Positions 39,053 through 49,430 of a stretch of DNA of 64,000 nucleotides are shown here, piece by piece. Location: NCBI GenBank assembly GCA_019745775.1, contig JAIESR010000013.1:62001-126000 (forward strand). Reading direction: 5' to 3'. A model generated the notes under the pieces. That model did no database searches. It saw only the letters and a program-made list of their open reading frames with translations, and was not told the origin of the DNA. This DNA is from Xanthobacteraceae bacterium. Its GTDB lineage: Bacteria; Pseudomonadota; Alphaproteobacteria; Rhizobiales; Xanthobacteraceae. A program made the position numbers and the translations under genes. Numbering within the stretch: the first letter of the stretch is position 1; the number at the start of each line of letters is the position of its first letter.

Positions 39053-40222
39053 ATGCCGGGTCCGCTTTCCGGTCTGCGTGTCCTCGAACTTGCCCGCATT
39101 CTGGCGGGCCCGTGGGCCGGGCAACTTTTGGCCGATCTCGGCGCCGACGTGATCAAGGTCGAGCGCAAGGGCGCCGGCGACGACACCCGCGGCTGGGGCC
39201 CGCCCTTCGTGCCAGCCGCCGACGGCGGCCACCTGGGCGCCGCCTATTTCCACGGCGCCAACCGCGGCAAGCGCTCGATTGAGCTCGACTTCGAGACTGC
39301 GGAAGGCCAGCGCCTGGTGAAGAAGCTTGCCGCGCGCTCCGACGTGCTGATCGAGAACTTCAAGGTCGGCGGGCTGAAGAAGTTCGGCCTCGACTACGCC
39401 AGCATGTCGAAAGAGTTCCCGCGACTGATCTACTGCTCGGTCACCGGCTTTGGTCAGACCGGACCGTATGCGTCACGCGCCGGCTACGACCTGATGGCGC
39501 AGGGCATCGGCGGCTTCATGAGCCTCACCGGCGAGGCCGACGGCGAGCCGACGCGCGCCGGCATTCCGATCGCCGACATCATGACCGGCGTTTATGCCGT
39601 GGTGGGAATCCTCGCGGCGATCCATGAACGCGACAAGACTGGCAAGGGCACGCTGGTCGATGGCGCGCTGGTGGATACCCAGGTCGGCATGCTCGCCAAC
39701 CAGGCACTCAACTACCTCGTCTCCGGCGAGTTGCCGGTGCGGATCGGCAACGCGCATCCTAATATCGTGCCCTACCAGGTGTTCCCGGTCGCCGACGGCC
39801 ACGTCATCATCGCCACCGGCAACGACAGCCAATTCGTGAAGCTGTGCGGGGTGCTGGGCGAGCCGTCGCTGGCGGAGAACCCGGACTACAAGGACAATAA
39901 AAGCCGGCTCGCGCATCGCGAGGTCCTGGTCGGACGACTGACCGAGCTCTGCAAGCGCATGACCAGCGCCGATATCCTGGCGAAGCTTGAAGCGGTTGGC
40001 GTACCGGCCGGGCCGATCAACAATCTCGATCAGGTGTTCGACGATCCGCAGGTGATCCATCGTGGCGTCAAGCTCAACCTGCCGAGCGCCCATGCCAAGG
40101 GCGGCACCATCCCGGGCGTGCGCTCGCCGCTGGTCATCGGCGGGCGGCCGATGGCGCACGAACGCCCCTCGCCGCGGCTTGGCGAGCACACGCAGGAGAT
40201 TTTGCGGGAGATTGGAGAATAA
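39053..40222 (+). CDS. Family III (CaiB/BaiF) CoA-transferase
   Basis: A 389-residue interlocked-dimer CoA-transferase moving CoA between carboxylic acids. The family opening PLSGLRVLELARILAGPWAGQLLADLGADVIKVE, the RGKRSIELD block and the loop with the expected nucleophile aspartate (Asp175 in GIPIADIMTG) are present. Donor and acceptor are not predictable; proximity to malonyl-CoA decarboxylase suggests a dicarboxylate such as malonate. A good ribosome-binding site (AAGGAG, 8 nt from ATG) supports the start. The gene stands alone, followed by a repeat-bearing spacer. Confidence 0.92.
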   Translation: MPGPLSGLRVLELARILAGPWAGQLLADLGADVIKVERKGAGDDTRGWGPPFVPAADGGHLGAAYFHGANRGKRSIELDFETAEGQRLVKKLAARSDVLIENFKVGGLKKFGLDYASMSKEFPRLIYCSVTGFGQTGPYASRAGYDLMAQGIGGFMSLTGEADGEPTRAGIPIADIMTGVYAVVGILAAIHERDKTGKGTLVDGALVDTQVGMLANQALNYLVSGELPVRIGNAHPNIVPYQVFPVADGHVIIATGNDSQFVKLCGVLGEPSLAENPDYKDNKSRLAHREVLVGRLTELCKRMTSADILAKLEAVGVPAGPINNLDQVFDDPQVIHRGVKLNLPSAHAKGGTIPGVRSPLVIGGRPMAHERPSPRLGEHTQEILREIGE

Positions 40223-40526
40223 CTCTCACCCGGTGCTTCGCATTTGCGCGTGCTGGCGGCGCCTCGCCGTAGAACGGCACCTTATTGCGCATCTTTGTGC
40301 ATGATCTTCTTCGAAAGCCGGCTCGCGCTTTTCGGGATCATGCACTCATGCCGCAGTGCAACGAAGCCCTGAAACTCACGCCAGGACGGAACAAGCTTCA
40401 ATACGGCAAGCCCGACCAAAGTAGCAGCGCGGCACTTTTGCTCCGGGGTGGTTCGCCCGGTGTCGATCCGGTATAGGCTGGCATTACAGTAACAAAAAGA
40501 ACCCACCATCCGCGCGGAAGGAAACG
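40223..40526. other. 304-bp spacer with a dispersed palindrome
   Basis: Between the CoA-transferase and the peptide importer operon. It holds the palindrome at 40297-40345 and must contain the promoter of the operon; no operator was recognised. The last bases (GGAAGGAAACG) are the ribosome-binding site for the TTG start at 40527. Confidence 0.5.
40297..40345. repeat. Dispersed palindrome (GCATGATC type)
   Basis: Perfect 10-nt outer arms GTGCATGATC / GATCATGCAC with inner CGAAAGCCGG / GCTTTTCG. This type (GCATGATC...CGAAAACCGG...TTTTCGGGATCATGC) is a well-known dispersed repeat of Rhizobiales genomes. Confidence 0.85.
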
Positions 40527-42617
<2,091 letters not shown>

Positions 42618-42629
42618 CCACGGGACAGC

Positions 42630-42649
42630 GGCGCCGGTTTTCCGGCGCC
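42630..42649 (+). promoter_or_regulatory. Intercistronic hairpin between ATPase and binding-protein genes
   Basis: Perfect 8-bp stem GGCGCCGG / CCGGCGCC with a TTTT loop, 12 nt after the ATPase stop and 23 nt before the binding-protein ATG. Placement suggests mRNA protection or processing that raises binding-protein output relative to the ATPase (inference). No T run follows, so it is not a classical terminator. Confidence 0.6.
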
Positions 42650-42672
42650 GATAACGGATGGAGGAGACAAGG

Positions 42673-44256
42673 ATGAAATCGGTCCTCGGATTCGCCGGCC
42701 TCATCGCGTTCGCGCTTGCCGGCGCCATCACTCCCGCCGACGCGCAACAGCCGAAACGCGGTGGCACCCTGAATTTCGCGATCAGCGCGGAGACCCCGCA
42801 CTACGATTGCCATGGCAGCGAGACCTACGCGACGCTGCATTTCTCCGCGCCGTTCTACTCGACGCTGGTACGGTTCAATCTCAAGAAATTCCCCGAGATC
42901 GAAGGCGACCTCGCCGAGTCCTGGACAATCGCGCCCGACCTGATGACCTATACGTTCAAGCTGCATCAGAACGTGAAATTTCACGACGGCACGCCGCTGA
43001 CCTCAAATGACGTGAAAGCCACTTACGACCGCATGCGCGCCCCGGCGAAGGGCGTGGTGTCGCCGCGGCAGGCGACCTTCGCCGATATCGGCACGATCGA
43101 GACGCCGGACGCCAACACCGTCGTATTCAAGATGAAGGCGGTGAACGCCTCGATGATCGAGCACTTCGCATCGCCGTGGAATTGCATTTATTCGGCCAAG
43201 GACCTCGCCGCCGATCCGAATTCGCCGCGCACCAAAATCAATGGCACCGGGCCGTATGTGTTCGGTGAGCACGTCAAGGGCAGCCACGTTACCGGCCGCC
43301 GCAACGACAACTACTTCAAGAAAGGCTTGCCCTATCTCGACGGCTTCCGCGGCGTGTTCACGCTGCAGGCCGCGGCGATGCTGAACGCCGTGCAGGGCGG
43401 CCAGTTGCTGGGCGAATTCCGCGGCATCTCGCCGGCCGAACGCGATCGGCTGGTCGCCGCGATGGGCGATAAGATCCGCATCGAGGAGGAGAGTTGGACG
43501 CTCAACCTCCTGGTCGCCTTCAACGTCGAGAAAAAGCCGTTCGACGACGTGCGGGTGCGCAAGGCGTTGTTGATGTCGATCGACCGCTGGGGCGGCAGCG
43601 CCGGCCTGTCGAAGATTTCGACCCTGCGTTCGGTCGGCGGCCTGATCCGGCCGGGTTCGCCGCTGGCGACGCCGCCCGAGGAACTTATGAAGCTCCCCGG
43701 CTATTCCAAGAACATGGCGGCTTCCCGCGCCGAAGCCCGCAAGCTGCTCACGGAAGCGGGCGTGCCAAACCTGAAGTTCGTGCTGCACAATCGCAACCTG
43801 GCGCAGCCCTACACCCCGGCCGGCATCTTCCTGGTCGACCAATGGCGGCAGATCGGAGTGACGGCGGACCACAAGCAGTACGACACCGCTCCCTACCTCG
43901 CGACCTTGAACTCCGGAAACTATGAAGTCGCGATCGACTTCTCCAACCTGTTCATGGACGACTCGACGCTCTCACTCGCCAAGTACCTGTCGTTCGACCG
44001 CTCGCCGCAGAACCTCTCGCGCGCGATCGATCGCGAGCTCGACAAGCTCTACGACGCCCATGTGCGCGAGCGCGACGTCGGCAAGCGCAAGGCGATGATC
44101 CAGGCGTTCGAGCGCCGCGTATTCGAGCAGGCCTATCAGCAACCGATTCTGTGGTGGCACCGTATCGTGCCGACGCACAAGGTGCTGATGGGCTGGGACA
44201 TGTCGCCGAGCCACAACCTCGGCGCCCAGCTTGAAACCGTGTGGCTGAACCAATAG
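42673..44256 (+). CDS. Family 5 (peptide-type) ABC transporter substrate-binding protein
   Basis: A 527-residue periplasmic binding protein (SBP_bac_5). Signal peptide of about 24 residues ending ADAQQPKRGGTLN; the GGTLNFAIS opening, LAESWTIAPDLMTYTFKLHQNVKFHDGTPLTSNDV block and DVRVRKALLMSIDR motif are family hallmarks. It selects the ligand, likely a peptide or a peptide-like compound. The ATG at 42673 is used because GGAGGAG lies just upstream; the ATG at 42658 overlaps that site. Operon position between the ATPase and permeases. Confidence 0.94.
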   Translation: MKSVLGFAGLIAFALAGAITPADAQQPKRGGTLNFAISAETPHYDCHGSETYATLHFSAPFYSTLVRFNLKKFPEIEGDLAESWTIAPDLMTYTFKLHQNVKFHDGTPLTSNDVKATYDRMRAPAKGVVSPRQATFADIGTIETPDANTVVFKMKAVNASMIEHFASPWNCIYSAKDLAADPNSPRTKINGTGPYVFGEHVKGSHVTGRRNDNYFKKGLPYLDGFRGVFTLQAAAMLNAVQGGQLLGEFRGISPAERDRLVAAMGDKIRIEEESWTLNLLVAFNVEKKPFDDVRVRKALLMSIDRWGGSAGLSKISTLRSVGGLIRPGSPLATPPEELMKLPGYSKNMAASRAEARKLLTEAGVPNLKFVLHNRNLAQPYTPAGIFLVDQWRQIGVTADHKQYDTAPYLATLNSGNYEVAIDFSNLFMDDSTLSLAKYLSFDRSPQNLSRAIDRELDKLYDAHVRERDVGKRKAMIQAFERRVFEQAYQQPILWWHRIVPTHKVLMGWDMSPSHNLGAQLETVWLNQ

Positions 44257-44260
44257 TGCC

Positions 44261-44414
44261 GGCGCATCCCGGACGCCGTGCAGCGCGTAGCCCTGTGCGA
44301 AGCGCTGCACTGCTGATCCGGGACCCCTATTCGTTAGCTTGCTGAAGGTAACCGGGGTCCCGGGTCTGCAGCGCATCATTTCGCTTCGCTCATGCTGCAC
44401 TGCGCCCGGGACAC
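44261..44414. repeat. Composite extragenic palindrome within the peptide importer operon
   Basis: Four related segments: CCCGGACGCCGTGCAGCGC and its inverse GCGCTGCACTGCTGATCCGGG, then GGGGTCCCGGGTCTGCAGCGC and CTGCACTGCGCCCGGGACACG. Such paired palindromes with GCAGCGC cores are typical dispersed repeats of Bradyrhizobiaceae. Lying inside the operon before the first permease, it could dampen downstream expression. Confidence 0.78.
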
Positions 44415-44427
44415 GAGGTAAATCGAG

Positions 44428-45381
44428 ATGCTGCGCTACACGCTGCAACGCCTGTTGATGACCATCCCGACCCTGATCGGGGTGGCGGTGCTCGTCTTTT
44501 TCATGCTGCGGGTGGTGCCGGGTGACGTGGTCGAGGTGAAGCTTCGCGGCGATGGCGGCACGGTCTCGCAGGAGGTGATCGACTCCGAGCGCAAGCGCCT
44601 CGGCCTCGACAAGCCGCTGATCTACCAGTTCGGCGATTACATGTACGGCCTCGCGACACTAAACCTCGGCACCTCGATGTGGACCGAGCGGCCGGTGACC
44701 GAGGAGATTTCGCTGCGGCTGGAACTGTCGCTGCAGGTCGCCATCATGGCGACCATCTTCGCGGTGCTGCTTGCCATACCTCTCGGGACGACGGCGGCGC
44801 TGATGCGCGGTACCTGGGTGGATTATGTCGTGCGCATCGTGACCATCGGCGGCCTCTCGATCCCTTCGTTCTGGTTCGGCATGCTGATCATGATGGGGCT
44901 CTTGTATTATTGGAATTGGCTGCCCCCGATCACGTTCACACCGATCTACGTCGATCCGATCGCCAACCTGACGCAACTGATCTGGCCGGCGATGGCAGTG
45001 GGCTACCGCTACTGCGCGGTGGTCGCGCGCATGATCCGCTCGTCTCTGCTCGAAGTGCTCAACGAGGACTACATCCGCACTGCGCGCGCCAAGGGCGTGT
45101 TCGAGAAGATCGTGATCTCGCGCCACGCACTGCGCAACGCGCTCTTGCCCGCCATTACCGTGATCGGCATCGAGTTCGCCTTCCTGATCGGCGGGCTCGT
45201 CGTCACCGAGCAGGTGTTCAACCTCAACGGCATCGGCAAGCTGTTCGTGCAGAGCGTGTCGCGTTCCGACTTCACGCTGATCCAGGGGATGGTGATGATG
45301 CTCGCCGTCTTCTACATCTTCGTCAATCTCGTGGTCGATCTCCTCTACGCAGTATTCGATCCGCGCATTCGTTACGGGTGA
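44428..45381 (+). CDS. Peptide-type ABC transporter permease (DppB family)
   Basis: A 317-residue inner-membrane permease with six hydrophobic segments. DppB features: the N-terminal MLRYTLQRLLMTIPTLIGV, the large first periplasmic loop, and the coupling loop NEDYIRTARAKGVFEKIVISRHALRNALLP. It pairs with the DppC-type permease that starts 5 nt after its stop. A purine-rich site before ATG 44428 is weak (GAGGTAAATCGAG). Confidence 0.95.
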   Translation: MLRYTLQRLLMTIPTLIGVAVLVFFMLRVVPGDVVEVKLRGDGGTVSQEVIDSERKRLGLDKPLIYQFGDYMYGLATLNLGTSMWTERPVTEEISLRLELSLQVAIMATIFAVLLAIPLGTTAALMRGTWVDYVVRIVTIGGLSIPSFWFGMLIMMGLLYYWNWLPPITFTPIYVDPIANLTQLIWPAMAVGYRYCAVVARMIRSSLLEVLNEDYIRTARAKGVFEKIVISRHALRNALLPAITVIGIEFAFLIGGLVVTEQVFNLNGIGKLFVQSVSRSDFTLIQGMVMMLAVFYIFVNLVVDLLYAVFDPRIRYG

Positions 45382-45385
45382 TGGC

Positions 45386-46288
45386 ATGACCGCAATAACG
45401 TCGTCCGCACCGACTGCACCAACGAGCGCCGCCCGCCCGCGCGGCGTCATCCGCGACTTCATCAACCAACAGCCGCTCGGCGCGTTGAGCTTCGTCGTCA
45501 TTCTCTCGATGACGATCGCCGGGATCTTCTCGGAATGGGTGTCGCCCTATGATCCGTTGCACATCGATTTCGCCGCCATCCTGCAGCCGCCGTCGTGGGA
45601 GCACTGGGCCGGCACCGACGCCTACGGCCGCGACATCTTTTCCCGCATCATCTACGGCGCGCGCACCGCGCTGGTGATCAGCCTGACCTCGTCGTTCCTA
45701 GGCTCGACGATCGGCGCCATCCTCGGAATCGCCTCGGCCTATTTCGGCGGCTGGATCGACGACTGGATCCAGCGCTTCATGGACATCCTGCTGGCGTTCC
45801 CGATCATCGTGCTCGCACTGGTCGTGGTCGCGGCGCTGAAGACCGCGGTGCTGTTCGGGATCGACATCAACCTGATCGTTGCGGTCGCGATCCCGATCAT
45901 CCCGCGCGTATGCCGCGTGGTGCGCGCGGCGGCGCTCACCATCCGGGTCATGCCCTATGTCGATGCCGCCCGCGCCGCCGGCTATTCCGACAGCCGCATC
46001 ATCTTCCGCCACATGGCGCCGAACGTGGTGGCGCCGTACCTGATCATGTTCACCGCCTTCATGGCACAGGCGATCCTGCTCGAGGCGTCGCTCTCGTTCC
46101 TCGGCCTCGGCGTCACCGAGCCGACCCCGGCCTGGGGGCTGATGCTCTCCGGCAATGCCGCCGATTTCTATCGCGAAGCGCCCTGGATGATCCTGTTTCC
46201 GGGCCTCGCGATCAGCCTGGCGGTGTTCGCCTTCAACCTGTTCGGCGACAGCTTGCGCGACTATCTCGACCCACGGTTCAAGGTGTAA
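45386..46288 (+). CDS. Peptide-type ABC transporter permease (DppC family)
   Basis: A 300-residue permease with a cytoplasmic N-terminus and six membrane segments. DppC markers: the DPLHIDFAAILQPPSWEHWAGTDAYGRDIFSRIIYGARTAL block, coupling loop YVDAARAAGYSDSRIIFRHMAPNVVAPY, and LGVTEPTPAWGLMLS near the end. The enolase-superfamily gene begins 10 bp after its stop, so they are very likely cotranscribed. Confidence 0.95.
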   Translation: MTAITSSAPTAPTSAARPRGVIRDFINQQPLGALSFVVILSMTIAGIFSEWVSPYDPLHIDFAAILQPPSWEHWAGTDAYGRDIFSRIIYGARTALVISLTSSFLGSTIGAILGIASAYFGGWIDDWIQRFMDILLAFPIIVLALVVVAALKTAVLFGIDINLIVAVAIPIIPRVCRVVRAAALTIRVMPYVDAARAAGYSDSRIIFRHMAPNVVAPYLIMFTAFMAQAILLEASLSFLGLGVTEPTPAWGLMLSGNAADFYREAPWMILFPGLAISLAVFAFNLFGDSLRDYLDPRFKV

Positions 46289-46298
46289 GCTCCGCTGC

Positions 46299-47447
46299 AT
46301 GTTGGAGCGGCCGCAGGCAAAGGGGAAGGGCGTCGCAGCGCATTCGCCGCTGCCGATCCGGCGGGTCGACGCCATTCCCGTGGCGCTGCCGCTCAAGACC
46401 CCAATGAAAATGTCGGGGATCACCATCGCCACCGCCGAGAATATTCTGGTGCGGATCGAGGCCGCCGACGGCCGCGTCGGCTGGGGCGAGGCCGCCTCGG
46501 CGCCGACCATGACCGGCGACACGCTCGGCGGGCTGGTGGCAGCGGTGCGCTATCTCGCGCCCCTGCTGACCGGACAGGACGCCTTCGACCGCCCTGCCCT
46601 CATCCCGGCGCTGCGCCGCGCGCTCATGGGCAACGCCGGCGCGCATTCCGCGATCGAGATGGCGCTGCTCGATCTCGCCGGCCACGCCGGCAATACGCGG
46701 CTGGTCGATGCGGTCGCGCCGAAGCCGCTACGCACGCAGGTCAAGCCGATGTGGCTGCTCGGCAACGGCACAGTGGAGCAGGACATCGCCGAAGCCCACA
46801 CCAAGGAGCGCGAGGGTTTCCATTTCTTCAAGTTGAAGATCGGGGTGAAGCCGGCCGCGGACGAGATCGCGGCGGCGCATGCGATCCGCCAGGCGCTCGG
46901 CCGCAACATGCCGCTCTGCGCCGACGCCAATGCCGGGCTCACGCTCACCAATGCCAAGCGCTATGTCGAGCGCACGCGGCCCGCGAAGCTCGCCTTCATC
47001 GAGCAGCCGCTGCCGCCTGACGACCTCGCCGGGCTCAAGGCGCTCGCAAAGCTGCGCGTGCCCGTCGGTGTCGACGAGAGCATTCACTCACTCGCCGACG
47101 TCGCCGCCAATGCCCGCGCTGGCGCCGCCGGCGTCTCGCTCAAGCTGATCAAGCTTGGCGGCTTCACCGCCGCCTACGAGGCTGCAAAGCTCTGCCGACG
47201 GCGGCGGCTGAAGATCAACGTGGCGGCCAAGATCGCAGAATCAAGCATCGCCACCGCTGCCGCGGTGCATCTTGCCTGCGTGGCGCCGAACGTCGACTGG
47301 GGCGTGAGCCTCACGCATTTCTATCTCGCCGAAGACATCGTGAAGCAGCCGCTCGCGATCCGCGACGGCACCGTCGCGCTGCCGCAAGGTCCCGGCCTCG
47401 GCGTCGAGGTCGACGAGGCGGCGGTCGAGCGGTTCCGGGTGAAATGA
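46299..47447 (+). CDS. Enolase-superfamily enzyme (muconate-lactonising/dipeptide-epimerase subgroup)
   Basis: A 382-residue enzyme abstracting a proton alpha to a carboxylate. Active-site elements of the MLE subgroup are in order: KxK lysines in FFKLKIGV, metal ligands Asp in CADANAG, Glu in FIEQPLP, Asp in GVDESIH, and the second catalytic lysine in SLKLIKLGG. These residues fit dipeptide epimerases, N-succinylamino-acid racemases or cycloisomerases alike. Cotranscription with a peptide importer favours a dipeptide epimerase role (inference). The first ~15 residues are poorly conserved, so the true start may be a few codons downstream. Confidence 0.88.
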   Translation: MLERPQAKGKGVAAHSPLPIRRVDAIPVALPLKTPMKMSGITIATAENILVRIEAADGRVGWGEAASAPTMTGDTLGGLVAAVRYLAPLLTGQDAFDRPALIPALRRALMGNAGAHSAIEMALLDLAGHAGNTRLVDAVAPKPLRTQVKPMWLLGNGTVEQDIAEAHTKEREGFHFFKLKIGVKPAADEIAAAHAIRQALGRNMPLCADANAGLTLTNAKRYVERTRPAKLAFIEQPLPPDDLAGLKALAKLRVPVGVDESIHSLADVAANARAGAAGVSLKLIKLGGFTAAYEAAKLCRRRRLKINVAAKIAESSIATAAAVHLACVAPNVDWGVSLTHFYLAEDIVKQPLAIRDGTVALPQGPGLGVEVDEAAVERFRVK

Positions 47448-47476
47448 CCTGGATCGAGGCGCCGAAAGGGCGCCGA

Positions 47477-47881
47477 TCATGCTTTCCGCACGGCGAGCGC
47501 GATGTCGTGGGAGGAATGTCCGGTAAGATCCTTCGAGAGTTCGCCGACAATCCTGCTCCTTAACGCAGCGTGGAAATGTTTTCGCAGTTCACCCAGCGTT
47601 CTGGGGTCAGCGACGACAAAAATCCGGTCGATCGCCCCATCGAGCGCCATCCGGTTTAGCTGTCCCGCAATTGCGGCTGCAAAGCCGTCTTCCGCCTTTC
47701 GATGGGCATCCGGATTGGAAGATTCACTGTGATGGCGCAAGCCCGATCCAGCATTGGATGGCAGGATTGCCGGATGCGAGAATGGGACAAGTTCAATTTC
47801 CGGCTCAACGGCTTTGTTCATGAACAGATGGAGATTCGATCCATCTGCAACCACAACCAGAGCGCCATGCGGCAGGATCAT
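47477..47881 (-). CDS. Host-attachment (Hap/baeRF-like) family protein
   Basis: A 134-residue cytosolic protein of the family first named for attachment to host cells and later related to bacterial/archaeal release-factor (eRF1)-like folds. Family marks are the N-terminal ALVVVADGSNLHLFMN strand, IDRIFVVADPRTLGELRKHF, and the C-terminal LSKDLTGHSSHDI with the conserved Lys-Asp-Leu-Thr. It is slightly shorter than typical members (~145-150 aa), the middle loop being reduced. GAGG lies 9 nt before ATG 47881. It diverges from a cytochrome c and has its own FixK/FNR-type promoter; family function is unsettled, so a role in oxygen-limitation response is inferred only from context. Confidence 0.82.
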   Translation of the reverse strand: MILPHGALVVVADGSNLHLFMNKAVEPEIELVPFSHPAILPSNAGSGLRHHSESSNPDAHRKAEDGFAAAIAGQLNRMALDGAIDRIFVVADPRTLGELRKHFHAALRSRIVGELSKDLTGHSSHDIALAVRKA

Positions 47882-47960
47882 CGATGTAACCTCGCGAAGA
47901 GACTTGGAGCAGAGATTGTTTCCGATCGGCTTGGATTGTGCATCGGCAGCCTATCGGTAA

Positions 47961-48001
47961 TTCATAGCAGTCGTTCCCAGACCGTTGTTGACCTGCATCA
48001 A
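47961..48001 (-). promoter_or_regulatory. FNR/FixK-dependent promoter for the host-attachment gene
   Basis: Box TTGACCTGCATCAA (47988-48001) fits TTGAY-N4-ATCAA exactly. On the minus strand a -10-like TATGAA (complement of 47961-47966) is centred 31 nt from the box centre, very close to the spacing expected for a class II promoter with the activator at -41.5. The predicted transcription start is near 47953, about 72 nt before the ATG. Confidence 0.78.
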
Positions 48002-48074
48002 GGTTCCGGTGGGCTCGGTCCCGGTCGCTTCTCGACAAAACCAAAAATACATGCGCCGTTGCAACGGCCAGCGG

Positions 48075-48088
48075 TTGACATACATCAA
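48075..48088 (+). promoter_or_regulatory. FNR/FixK box upstream of the cytochrome c gene
   Basis: TTGACATACATCAA fits TTGAY-N4-ATCAA exactly. A -10-like TAGATT follows at 48113-48118. With class II spacing the transcript would start within a few bases of the ATG at 48123, so the message may be leaderless. Confidence 0.78.
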
Positions 48089-48122
48089 CGCGTTTCTCGG
48101 GTGGCTGCGGCTTAGATTTAAG

Positions 48123-48458
48123 ATGACTTTTCTTGATCATGGATGGTGTCGACGATCAGCGATTGCGTTGGCAGCTGCGATGGTCACAGTCGCGGCGGGC
48201 CGGGACGCCAAATCACAAGCGGCCAACTATCCCACTATCATCGACGTCTGCGCTCCTTGCCATGGCACCGATGGCAAGGGACGCGACGTCGAAACGCCCA
48301 ATCTTGCCGGTCAAAGCGGAATCTACTTGTACAATCAGCTCATGGCTTTCCGGAACGGAACGCGCCGACATCCTCCGATGAAAGGTATCGCGCGAGATCT
48401 GACCGATAACGAGATCAAGGCTGTTGTATCCTATTATGCGATCCTGCCGCCGCCCTGA
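48123..48458 (+). CDS. Small class I cytochrome c
   Basis: A 111-residue exported monohaem cytochrome. A signal peptide covers roughly residues 1-33 (CRRSAIALAAAM core, cleavage near SQAANYP). The haem site is CAPCH (43-47) and the likely axial methionine is Met86 in PPMKG; LAGQSGIYLYNQL and DLTDNEIKAVVSYYA are typical of cytochrome c553/c4-like folds. It would shuttle electrons in the periplasm, perhaps to a high-affinity oxidase (inference from the FixK/FNR-type box). The frame extends upstream to 47985 but that part would run through the box. No ribosome-binding site is evident before the ATG. Confidence 0.88.
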   Translation: MTFLDHGWCRRSAIALAAAMVTVAAGRDAKSQAANYPTIIDVCAPCHGTDGKGRDVETPNLAGQSGIYLYNQLMAFRNGTRRHPPMKGIARDLTDNEIKAVVSYYAILPPP

Positions 48459-48506
48459 TGCTGCGGCCCGCCTTACGTTGGTCTCAGGCGCGAAAGCTCC
48501 AGAGCG

Positions 48507-49430
48507 CTATTCGAGAGGCTGAGATGAGCCACTCTCCCCTGCGCTTCGAACCAGTTCGAGGACCGATGCCGCGATGCTCTCGCTCACATCGATGGCATTG
48601 GAGCCATGAGGGATGCTGTTTGAGGTAATTACGCGCGCGCCTGCCTGAGCGAGGAGGGCATCCGCGTGATCGGCAAACAAGCCATGAACGGCGATGCATA
48701 TGGGGGTCGCCGCCCCAAGAGCAACAATCAAGCGGACGGCCTCCAGCATGGTGCGCCCGCTGGAAATGATGTCATCGACAAGAACCGGCGTGCGGGCCCC
48801 GAGATTTTGCAATCCATGCGCGGAGATTTCCACGTCCCGATCCCCGAGGCGCGTCTTTTCCAGCACCGCGTAGGATGCACCAATGTCCGCGGCGACGGCC
48901 GCCACCCATTGCTCACTCTCACTATCGGGACCGATGATGTGGGCATTGCCGACATTGCCTCTGATCCACCCCGAAATCAGCGGAGCGGCGCGAACGACGC
49001 CGGTCGGTATGCGATAGATATCGCCGAGTGAACCGTAGCGATGAAGGTGCGGATCGACCGTGACCAGCCAGTCGAACGCGTTCGACAGCAGCTGGGCAAC
49101 CTGCCGGGAGGTCACGGCCTCTCCGGGCTTGAACCGCCGATCCTGCCGCATATAGGCGAGATAAGGCGCCACCAGCCCGACTTTGGCCGCACCGAGCTCG
49201 CGCGCGGTCGCCGCCGCGAAGAGCAAGGGCAGCAATTTGGCATTCGGTCGATCTAGCGTGCATACGATGACGAGTGCACGATCCGCGACATCGGTGAGCA
49301 ACCGCAAATATGTCTCGCCATCGGGAAACGCGTGTAGCTCCAATTGCCCGATGTCACCCCCGAGCTTCCGCGCCAGCGCAACCGTCATCGTTTCGTTGCC
49401 AGGCATCCCAACGAAGAGTGGCGTAGTCAT
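48507..49430 (-). CDS. Divergent ribose-phosphate pyrophosphokinase (PRPP synthetase family)
   Basis: A 307-residue protein with the two phosphoribosyltransferase-like halves of PRPP synthetases. The flexible-loop block YMRQDRRFKPGEAVTSRQ (93-110), the VDPHLHRYG metal/ATP segment (125-133) and the PRPP-binding loop VLVDDIISSGRTM (216-228) are present. They differ from the usual housekeeping enzyme (for example DDIISSGRTM instead of DDMIDTAGT) and look nearer to archaeal or class-variant members. It is probably a second, specialised copy. Its ATG overlaps the TGA of the preceding phosphorylase gene, so it is translationally coupled as the last gene of the RNase-phosphorylase-PRPP operon. Confidence 0.88.
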   Translation of the reverse strand: MTTPLFVGMPGNETMTVALARKLGGDIGQLELHAFPDGETYLRLLTDVADRALVIVCTLDRPNAKLLPLLFAAATARELGAAKVGLVAPYLAYMRQDRRFKPGEAVTSRQVAQLLSNAFDWLVTVDPHLHRYGSLGDIYRIPTGVVRAAPLISGWIRGNVGNAHIIGPDSESEQWVAAVAADIGASYAVLEKTRLGDRDVEISAHGLQNLGARTPVLVDDIISSGRTMLEAVRLIVALGAATPICIAVHGLFADHADALLAQAGARVITSNSIPHGSNAIDVSESIAASVLELVRSAGESGSSQPLE

